Assembly (NCBI GenBank): GCA_910578235.1
Contig: CAJTPP010000063.1
Coordinates: forward strand, 1-15,515
Direction: 5' to 3'
DNA length: 15,515 nucleotides
Origin: an uncultured Clostridia bacterium
GTDB taxonomy: Bacteria > Bacillota > Clostridia > UBA1381
Shown here: positions 7,685 through 13,181 of the stretch, in pieces
Position numbering within the stretch: the stretch's first letter is position 1
How the letters are laid out: each line of letters begins with the position of its first letter
Position numbers and translations under genes: made by a program
The notes under the pieces: generated by a model
The model's input: only the letters and a program-made list of their open reading frames with translations
Told to the model about the DNA's origin: nothing
Databases searched by the model: none

Positions 7685-8857
7685 ATGAGTATGTGGAAAT
7701 GTTTTAAGATGGCAGTGGCAAGTATTGTCAGTAATAAAATGCGTTCCATACTGACAATGCTTGGTATTATAATCGGTATTACAGCAGTAATAGCTCTTGT
7801 GAGTCTTATGTCAGGTATGACCGGCGAGGTTACGAAAGCTTTTGAGGAAGTCGGCATAGAGTCAATTATGGTTAATATCACAGACAGAGCAAGCACAAAA
7901 GAACTTCCTGTCAAGGATGTGCAGGAATTGGCTGAGAAACATGCGGACGTAATTGCGGGTTGGTCTCCCACAGTTTCAATGCCGGCATACATTAAAAATG
8001 GGAATGACTCCATATCTTCTCAGGCAACTGGTGTTAATGAATATTATCTGGGGTTGAAGGATCTGGAGATAGCCTACGGCAGAGAGCTTACATATATTGA
8101 TATTGAGCGCCGTCAGAAGGTATGTGTAGTAGGCACTTATATTGCGCAGGAGGTTTTCGGCGGTGACGCGCTCGGAAAAACTTTGCAGATTACGGGTACA
8201 CCGTATGAGGTTGTAGGGATTATTGAAGAACAGGATGACTCGACTGAAAGCTCGAATGATAACTGCGTGTATGTGCCGTACACGCTTGCCGCGCATACAA
8301 CACGGACATCAAAGGTAAACAGCTATGTGATATATGCGGCTAATCAGGAAGTTGTTGAGGAGGCAAAGGCGTTGATTGAAGCGCTTTGTGAGAAAACAAT
8401 AGGCGATGATGACTATTACACTATTACAGCCATGAAATCAATAGCAGACTCGCTGACGGATATATTAGACAAGATGCAGATGATGCTTATTGCGATTGCG
8501 GCAATTTCGCTTGTTGTAGCGGGAATAGGTATTATGAATATTATGCTTGTTTCCGTGACCGAGCGCACGAGAGAAATCGGTATAAGAAAATCTCTCGGCG
8601 CAAAGCAAAAGGATATATTGTCTCAGTTTGTCATTGAGGCTGGTATGTTAAGCTGCATCGGCGGTGTGATAGGAATTATAATTGGCTCACTGCTTGCGAT
8701 CGGCGCGGGCAAGCTGCTTGGTATGACGGTATTGCCGACGCCTGAATCGGTGGTGGTATCATTTACTGTATCGGCAATGATAGGAGTATTTTTCGGATTT
8801 ATGCCCGCAAGAAAGGCCGCGGCTCTTAATCCTATCGACGCGCTCAGATATGACTAA
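7685..8857 (+). CDS. ABC exporter permease, MacB/YknZ (FtsX fold)
   Basis: The membrane subunit of the exporter, 390 residues. The layout is the MacB one: TM1 near residues 21-42 (MRSILTMLGIIIGITAVIALVSL), a large extracellular MacB_PCD-type domain (about 45-260), then three TM helices near 264-291, 319-345 and 357-378. After TM2 comes the conserved VTERTREIGIRKSLGAK loop that contacts the ATPase, and the protein ends ALNPIDALRYD, both typical of the family. An in-frame upstream ATG at 7640 is rejected because it lies inside the ATPase gene, whereas the ATG at 7685 has GGGGG at 7671-7675 and starts one base after the ATPase stop. The C-terminal end is 26 bases from the SLH gene. Confidence 0.95.
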   Translation: MSMWKCFKMAVASIVSNKMRSILTMLGIIIGITAVIALVSLMSGMTGEVTKAFEEVGIESIMVNITDRASTKELPVKDVQELAEKHADVIAGWSPTVSMPAYIKNGNDSISSQATGVNEYYLGLKDLEIAYGRELTYIDIERRQKVCVVGTYIAQEVFGGDALGKTLQITGTPYEVVGIIEEQDDSTESSNDNCVYVPYTLAAHTTRTSKVNSYVIYAANQEVVEEAKALIEALCEKTIGDDDYYTITAMKSIADSLTDILDKMQMMLIAIAAISLVVAGIGIMNIMLVSVTERTREIGIRKSLGAKQKDILSQFVIEAGMLSCIGGVIGIIIGSLLAIGAGKLLGMTVLPTPESVVVSFTVSAMIGVFFGFMPARKAAALNPIDALRYD

Positions 8858-8883
8858 TAATAGGAAAGGCTATGGAGATTAAT

Positions 8884-11238
8884 ATGAAGAAAATAGTTTC
8901 ACTGATTATTACAGTCACAGTGATAGCTTCAATGACTGTAATGCCTTCGTTTACCGCGCATGCGGCGGTGTCAGAGGATGACGGTGTCATTGCTCTTTTG
9001 AAGGAATTGGAAATAATGCAGGGTGACAATAGCGGAGATATGCGTCTTGATCAAAAGGTTTCCCGCGCAGAGTTTGCTAAAATAGCAATAGCGCTGTCGC
9101 CCGCAAAAAATACAGTAGCGGTAGGTCTGAAAATGTCGCCGTTTAAGGATGTGTCGTATACACAATGGTATGCGCCGTATGTCCGTGCCGCTGTTTCGGC
9201 GGGATATGTCGAAGGATATCTTGACGCGACTTACAGACCGGATAATACAGTAACCTATGAGGAAGCTATTACGGTTTTGCTTAGAATTCTGGGATATGAT
9301 GACGCTTCTTTCGGAGCGGCATATCCTTACGGACAGGTCGCAAAAGCGCAGGGGCTGGAATTGCTTGAAGATGTTGAAGCGCAGATTGGAGACGAGCTTA
9401 CAAGGTATCAGGTAATGAGACTTGCTTATAATGCTTTGCAGGCGGAGCTTATTGCGAGTCAAAGCGGCGCTACCGCGGCTGTTTCAACCGCTGGAGAGAG
9501 CAGTGAGGCTTCTGCAGGTATGACGATGTCTTCCGGTGTGCTTTTGCAGACACACGAATGTACAATGTCAGAGGATGTTGATATAATTGCTGTGTCTGAG
9601 CAGGATGACGATCTCGGCAGAGATGAGGTCTCGACATCGGACGGTACATATGATAAGGGCAGATATTTTGATGATGACAGTGTTGGTATGACAGGTACGG
9701 TGTTTGTTAAAAACCGTAAGGAGATTATCGCGTTTGTGCCGGATAAAGACAGTTTAGATAATGACGGTTATGACACGTATTTTGTTTATTCTGTATTGAC
9801 AGAACCGAATGACTCGGGGGATGTGTCCAATCTGTCAAAAACTACAATTATTGGTTACAGAGACGGTGAATTTGAAAATATTGACATTAAAAATGCAAAA
9901 GTCTACGGAGCATCAAGCCCGGCGGATTTTGCGCTGGGTGATACTTTGTATGTGAAGCGGAGAAAGGATAATTCTGTTGAATATATCAAGGTTGATACAA
10001 ATAACTTTAGCGGCCCTCTTAAGGTGACGTCTGATAACTGGCTTAATCAGATTGGAGCAAAGGAAACAAGCAGAGTTTTTCGCGATGGAATTCAGAGTGA
10101 TATAGCGTCAGTTTCCAAAAATGATATAGTATATTACAGTGAACCGCTTGATGTGGTATTTGCTTATATAGATAAAGTGACAGGCATATATGAGGCGGCG
10201 CTGCCTAACAAAGATACGCCGTCTCAGGTCAGAATATCAGGGCAGACATATTCCATTGAAGGAATAGACGCGTTTAATGATCTTTCATCGAACGGCAGCT
10301 ATAAATATGGCGATACCATTACTGTGTTGCTGGGCAGAACAGGAAGGATTGCGGGCGTTGCGGGAGGCTCGGGTAATACTGCTGTCACAGAGCTGTCAAC
10401 GGTAGCGGGATTTATGATTGAAGCGGGTAAAAAAGACTTTACAAATTCTGACAATACCGTGTATTCAAGCTATTATGCGAAGGTGGTAACGCCGGACGGC
10501 AACGTCAGTGAGTATGCGACGAAAAATAACTGCGCATCTATGGTTTGCTCGGCGGTACAGCTTTCATTTAAAGACGGAAAGGCGACTGTTACAAAACAGA
10601 AAAATAACAGCTCGTCAGTATCAGGTAAGGTCAGCGTCTTAAAAGGAAAAATAGGTGATTATGAACTGGCGTCAGATGTTAAAATTCTTGATACATCGGG
10701 TACGTATAATGATGATATTCCCGGATATTGCAGGGTATATCCGCAGCGTATTGACGGCGTTAAGATTGACGCTTCAAGTGTGTTGTATTACTCAAAAAAT
10801 TCATATGGCGAAATTGACAGCCTGATATTAAAGAATGTTACGGGCGACACATATTCATACGGCGTTATTACAAAGGTTGATAAAACAACGCGTCAATATA
10901 CAATTGACATAGACGGTACATCGAGTGTATATATGTCGAATTTTACAAGCAATTCAACAGGTCCTTTCAGGCTAAAAGTAAACGGTATGAATGTTGAAAG
11001 TATGCAGCAGCTTGTTGAATATCCGTCAGATATAAGTCATCTGACGACATCCGAGGCTACAATAGGCGGTAATAAATATCTGCTTAGTGATAAGGTTGTA
11101 GTTTACCGTAAGACAGATATTGCAAACTATATGAAAACAACTTTGGATGACGCTATAAACGGAAATTATAAACTGACGGCTTATTATGATAAGCAGCAGG
11201 CATCCGGCGGAAGAATACGCATAATAGTGGCACAGTAA
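8884..11238 (+). CDS. Secreted SLH-domain surface protein of unknown function
   Basis: A 784-residue exported protein. MKK plus a hydrophobic core and THAHA-like end (FTAHA|AVSEDD) form a Sec signal peptide of about 27 residues. Three S-layer-homology motifs follow: about 28-70 (VIALLKELEIMQG..RAEFAKIAI), 85-140 (FKDVSYTQWYAPYVRAAVSAGYVEGY..YRPDNTVTYEEA) and 142-190 (TRYQVMRLAYNAL). These normally bind pyruvylated wall polymer. A Ser/Ala/Gly linker (about 190-215) leads to some 560 residues I cannot assign. That part is polar and beta-rich in appearance, with recurring units such as GDTLYVKRR, NDIVYYSEP and GDTITVLLGRTGRIAGV. The ATG at 8884 is preferred over 8872 because GGAG at 8874-8877 is six bases upstream and the signal peptide then begins MKK. 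It is in the exporter operon, so it may be a partner of the exporter. Confidence 0.85.
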   Translation: MKKIVSLIITVTVIASMTVMPSFTAHAAVSEDDGVIALLKELEIMQGDNSGDMRLDQKVSRAEFAKIAIALSPAKNTVAVGLKMSPFKDVSYTQWYAPYVRAAVSAGYVEGYLDATYRPDNTVTYEEAITVLLRILGYDDASFGAAYPYGQVAKAQGLELLEDVEAQIGDELTRYQVMRLAYNALQAELIASQSGATAAVSTAGESSEASAGMTMSSGVLLQTHECTMSEDVDIIAVSEQDDDLGRDEVSTSDGTYDKGRYFDDDSVGMTGTVFVKNRKEIIAFVPDKDSLDNDGYDTYFVYSVLTEPNDSGDVSNLSKTTIIGYRDGEFENIDIKNAKVYGASSPADFALGDTLYVKRRKDNSVEYIKVDTNNFSGPLKVTSDNWLNQIGAKETSRVFRDGIQSDIASVSKNDIVYYSEPLDVVFAYIDKVTGIYEAALPNKDTPSQVRISGQTYSIEGIDAFNDLSSNGSYKYGDTITVLLGRTGRIAGVAGGSGNTAVTELSTVAGFMIEAGKKDFTNSDNTVYSSYYAKVVTPDGNVSEYATKNNCASMVCSAVQLSFKDGKATVTKQKNNSSSVSGKVSVLKGKIGDYELASDVKILDTSGTYNDDIPGYCRVYPQRIDGVKIDASSVLYYSKNSYGEIDSLILKNVTGDTYSYGVITKVDKTTRQYTIDIDGTSSVYMSNFTSNSTGPFRLKVNGMNVESMQQLVEYPSDISHLTTSEATIGGNKYLLSDKVVVYRKTDIANYMKTTLDDAINGNYKLTAYYDKQQASGGRIRIIVAQ

Positions 11239-11262
11239 ATTATTTGTAAGGATGTTATATTT

Positions 11263-11291
11263 AAAACCTCTGACTATTGTCAGAGGTTTTT
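11263..11291 (+). terminator. Intrinsic terminator of the exporter-SLH operon
   Basis: AAAACCTCTGAC (11263-11274) and GTCAGAGGTTTT (11279-11290) form a perfect 12-bp stem with a TATT loop, running into five T at 11287-11291. It lies 24 bases after the SLH stop codon. Confidence 0.93.
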
Positions 11292-11331
11292 GCGTAAACA
11301 TTAAAAATTTATAAATTAAAAACATAAAGCA

Positions 11332-11360
11332 TTGACATATTGCGTGAGTTTTACTATAAT
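11332..11360 (+). promoter_or_regulatory. Perfect-consensus sigma-A promoter of the HD-PF06541 pair
   Basis: TTGACA (11332-11337) and TATAAT (11355-11360) with a 17-base spacer match the sigma-A consensus at all twelve positions. The start is predicted near 11367, leaving a leader of about 35 bases with AAGGCGG before the ATG at 11402. This implies strong, possibly constitutive expression unless repressed. Confidence 0.88.
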
Positions 11361-11401
11361 ATAATTTGTAGGAATAATATGTATATTTAAGGCGGTTTAT
11401 T

Positions 11402-11902
11402 ATGAATTCAGTTTTATATTGCTTGCGTCATATATCAGAAAAATCAAAACTTCGCCGTATGGAACGCTTTATTCAGCATGGAAATACCACATGTTTAAAG
11501 CATACTATAGCGGTTGCGTATTACAGCATTATGTTTGCGGAATTTATGGGAATACGCTATAAAAAACGCGATCTTATACGCGGCGCACTTCTGCATGATT
11601 ATTTTCTTTATGACTGGCATGTGGGGCAGAAGCGTCTGCATGGGTTTACGCATCCGAAGGAAGCTTTAATGAATGCCGAGCGTGATTTTAATCTTTCAGA
11701 AACAGAGCGGGATATTATAAAAAAACATATGTTTCCTCTGACGGTAGTGCCGCCGCTTTGCCGTGAGGGATGGATAGTGTGTCTGGTGGATAAGGCGTGT
11801 TCACTGTATGAAACAATAAAAAGGAAAAACGCATATAACAGTGTTTTAACTAAATCAGGTGGTAATTATTTGGAATTGTACAGGGAGATACAAAAGTTTT
11901 AA
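11402..11902 (+). CDS. HD-domain metal-dependent hydrolase-like protein, substrate unknown
   Basis: A 166-residue soluble protein with the HD-superfamily pattern: His34 (LKHTIAVA), His65-Asp66 (GALLHDYFLYDWH), further His at 84 (FTHPKEA) and 109 (IKKHMFP), and Asp130 (LVDKACS). HD proteins of this kind bind one or two metal ions and hydrolyse phosphoester bonds, often in nucleotides, but nothing here reveals the substrate. It lacks the GYP motif of cyclic-di-GMP phosphodiesterases and the length of RelA/SpoT or dGTPase proteins. The start at 11402 has AAGGCGG six bases upstream. The PF06541-type membrane gene begins 16 bases after the stop, so both are probably made from one transcript. Confidence 0.85.
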   Translation: MNSVLYCLRHISEKSKLRRMERFIQHGNTTCLKHTIAVAYYSIMFAEFMGIRYKKRDLIRGALLHDYFLYDWHVGQKRLHGFTHPKEALMNAERDFNLSETERDIIKKHMFPLTVVPPLCREGWIVCLVDKACSLYETIKRKNAYNSVLTKSGGNYLELYREIQKF

Positions 11903-11918
11903 CGAGGGGGGTAAGAAA

Positions 11919-12521
11919 ATGAATATGTGCAGATATTTTCTATGCTTTGCTGTTTTTAGCTTCATAGGCTGGGCATATGAATCATTATATTACACAATTC
12001 AGCAGAGAAAATGGGTAAACAGCGGATTTCTGAACACCTGTTTCTGTCCTATTTACGGTATAGGAGCGATGCTGGATCTTATATTGCTTGGCTGGATAGA
12101 AAATACATATGTGTTGTTTATTGCCGGAATGTTTATAACATCGGTTTTGGAATATTTTGTTTCATGGCTGCTGGAGTCTTTATTTCACCAGAGATGGTGG
12201 GATTATACCAATTGGCCGGTTAATATACACGGCAGAGTATGTGTGATGGCGGGAGCCGCGTTTGGAGCGCTTACTGTTCTGCTGATAAGGTTTATAGCGC
12301 CGTTTACGTTTAGATTGATTGATAATCTTGGTGTTATTCCTTTGCAGATTGTAACAGTTGTTATAGCTTCTATTATGTTCGCGGATACAGTATTGTCCGC
12401 TAAAAATGTTGATACGTCAAAGCTATGGTATGTGGAGAAACAGTCTGAGATGTTTGCGGGACTATTTGAAAACAGCAGTAGTGAAATAGTAAAGAGAATA
12501 AGAAATTCATTCAGAAGATAA
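11919..12521 (+). CDS. PF06541-type multi-pass membrane protein ('putative ABC transporter permease', CmpB-like)
   Basis: A 200-residue integral membrane protein with about five hydrophobic segments: YFLCFAVFSFIGWAYES, PIYGIGAMLDLILLGW, YVLFIAGMFITSVLEYFVSW, VCVMAGAAFGALTVLLIRFI and LQIVTVVIASIMFADTV. The signatures GWAYESLYY, SGFLNTCFCPIYGIGA and WWDYTNWPVNIHGRVC fit the family annotated as putative ABC transporter permease in Clostridia, although no ATPase partner is nearby and the function is unproven. The ATG at 11919 is preferred over an in-frame ATG at 11859, which lies inside the HD gene, because GAGGGGGG sits about eight bases upstream of 11919. It ends two bases before a bidirectional terminator. 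Confidence 0.86.
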   Translation: MNMCRYFLCFAVFSFIGWAYESLYYTIQQRKWVNSGFLNTCFCPIYGIGAMLDLILLGWIENTYVLFIAGMFITSVLEYFVSWLLESLFHQRWWDYTNWPVNIHGRVCVMAGAAFGALTVLLIRFIAPFTFRLIDNLGVIPLQIVTVVIASIMFADTVLSAKNVDTSKLWYVEKQSEMFAGLFENSSSEIVKRIRNSFRR

Positions 12522-12522
12522 A

Positions 12523-12560
12523 ACAGAAGAAAAGCGGCTTATAAGCCGCTTTTCTTCTGT
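12523..12560. terminator. Perfect 38-base palindrome, bidirectional terminator
   Basis: Bases 12523-12541 are exactly the reverse complement of 12542-12560. As RNA it gives a stem of up to 17 bp with a GCGGC/GCCGC core. The A-rich left arm and T-rich right arm provide T tracts in both directions, which suits its place between the PF06541 gene (stop 12521) and dtxR (stop 12574, opposite strand). Confidence 0.93.
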
Positions 12561-12573
12561 ATTATTATAGATT

Positions 12574-12957
12574 TCAGTGTTCCATATAAAGTTTCATTTT
12601 TTCTACAGTGGATTGACTGATGTTATGTTCAAGCTGACAGGCTTCTTTGTCAGCTTCTTTATCTGTAAGTCTAAGCACATTGATAAGAAATTCTTTTATC
12701 ATTCTATGTCTGCGGCTAACAGAGTCTCCTATGGAAAGCCCTTTTTCAGTAAGGATAATAACGCCATATGGTTCATGCGTTACAAGTCCGTATTTTTTCA
12801 GTGAGTTTACAGCCCTGTTTACGCTGGGCTTTGAAATTCCGAGCTTTAGCGCAATATCTGTAGTTCTGACGTTTGATTTTGTTTTTGAAATGGTATAAAT
12901 AGCTTCAAGATAATCCGCGAGTGCTTTGGAAATATATACATCATTATGAACCGTCAT
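12574..12957 (-). CDS. DtxR/MntR-family metal-dependent transcriptional repressor
   Basis: A 127-residue repressor that binds DNA when loaded with Fe(II) or Mn(II). It has an N-terminal winged helix (about 10-75; DIALKLGISKPSVNRAVNSLKKYGLV is the recognition region, cut by T/E-rich strands to ITLTEKG-like IILTEKG) and a helical dimerisation and metal domain (80-127). It lacks the C-terminal SH3-like domain of DtxR, like the short MntR. Metal ligands by alignment with B. subtilis MntR: Asp15 (D8), Glu18 (E11), His84 (H77), Cys107 (E99), Glu110 (E102) and His111 (H103). Cys at this place resembles DtxR/IdeR, while Asp15 resembles MntR. The ATG is set by AGGAGGT at 12969-12975. It lies downstream of the cation ATPase on the same strand, but with its own promoter and a terminator-like leader hairpin. 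Confidence 0.93.
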   Translation of the reverse strand: MTVHNDVYISKALADYLEAIYTISKTKSNVRTTDIALKLGISKPSVNRAVNSLKKYGLVTHEPYGVIILTEKGLSIGDSVSRRHRMIKEFLINVLRLTDKEADKEACQLEHNISQSTVEKMKLYMEH

Positions 12958-12979
12958 AATCTTGATTTACCTCCTATAT

Positions 12980-13022
12980 AAAAAATAGAGGGCATAGAAG
13001 TAAAAGATACTTCTAAACCCTC
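12980..13022 (-). terminator. Terminator-like hairpin in the dtxR leader (candidate attenuator)
   Basis: Read on the minus strand: GAGGG, then TAGAAGTA, a five-base loop, TACTTCTA and CCCTC. This makes a 13-bp stem (14 with a U-G pair) broken by one or two mismatches, directly followed by TATTTTTT (12980-12987). In plus coordinates the arms are 12988-12992 with 13018-13022, and 12995-13002 with 13008-13015. The T tract ends four bases before the AGGAGGT of dtxR, leaving no room for a promoter in between. It may end ATPase transcripts, attenuate dtxR, or both. Confidence 0.75.
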
Positions 13023-13050
13023 ATTGGCTTTGAAAATGGTAATAGGATTG

Positions 13051-13070
13051 ATAACTCAATAATGAGCTAT
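13051..13070. promoter_or_regulatory. 20-bp imperfect palindrome just after the dtxR start site (candidate operator or leader hairpin)
   Basis: ATAACTCAATAATGAGCTAT has arms ATAACTCA and TGAGCTAT around ATAA, with one mismatch (a G-U pair in the minus-strand RNA). It lies at about +3 to +22 relative to the start predicted from the promoter at 13080-13108. Size and position fit an operator for a dimeric repressor such as the DtxR-family product itself, but the same bases could fold as the first leader hairpin. Confidence 0.5.
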
Positions 13071-13079
13071 TGCATATAT

Positions 13080-13108
13080 ATTATAACTTATAATTCTGTA
13101 ATTTGCAA
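13080..13108 (-). promoter_or_regulatory. Promoter of dtxR
   Basis: On the minus strand, TTGCAA (13103-13108), 17 bases, then a perfect TATAAT (13080-13085). The start is predicted near 13073, giving a leader of about 115 bases to the dtxR ATG. Inverted arms TATTGCA (13068-13074) and TGCAATA (13104-13110) bracket it. Confidence 0.7.
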
Positions 13109-13136
13109 TATTTAATTTCAAAAAAAATAATTTTGT

Positions 13137-13164
13137 ATAATATGTATAAATAAAAAGCCGTCAA
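13137..13164 (-). promoter_or_regulatory. Possible second, upstream promoter for dtxR
   Basis: On the minus strand, TTGACG (13159-13164), 16 bases, then TATTAT (13137-13142), just past the ATPase stop. The -10 is one base off consensus and the spacer is short, so this is weaker than the promoter at 13080-13108. Transcripts from it would still cross the leader hairpin. Confidence 0.4.
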
Positions 13165-13181
13165 AAAAGAGTTTGTTAGTG

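Noticed and set aside
8872..8883. ATG at 8872 as start of the SLH protein
   Set aside because: GGAG at 8874-8877 is the ribosome site for ATG 8884 and gives a standard MKK signal peptide; 8872 would bury that site.
12958..13073. yybP-ykoY (Mn) or NiCo riboswitch in the dtxR leader
   Set aside because: I find none of the conserved aptamer bases of either class; only a terminator hairpin and a short AT-rich stem are present.
13143..13181. Terminator directly after the cation ATPase stop
   Set aside because: The T-rich run near 13150-13170 has no inverted repeat before it; the first terminator-like hairpin downstream is at 12988-13022.
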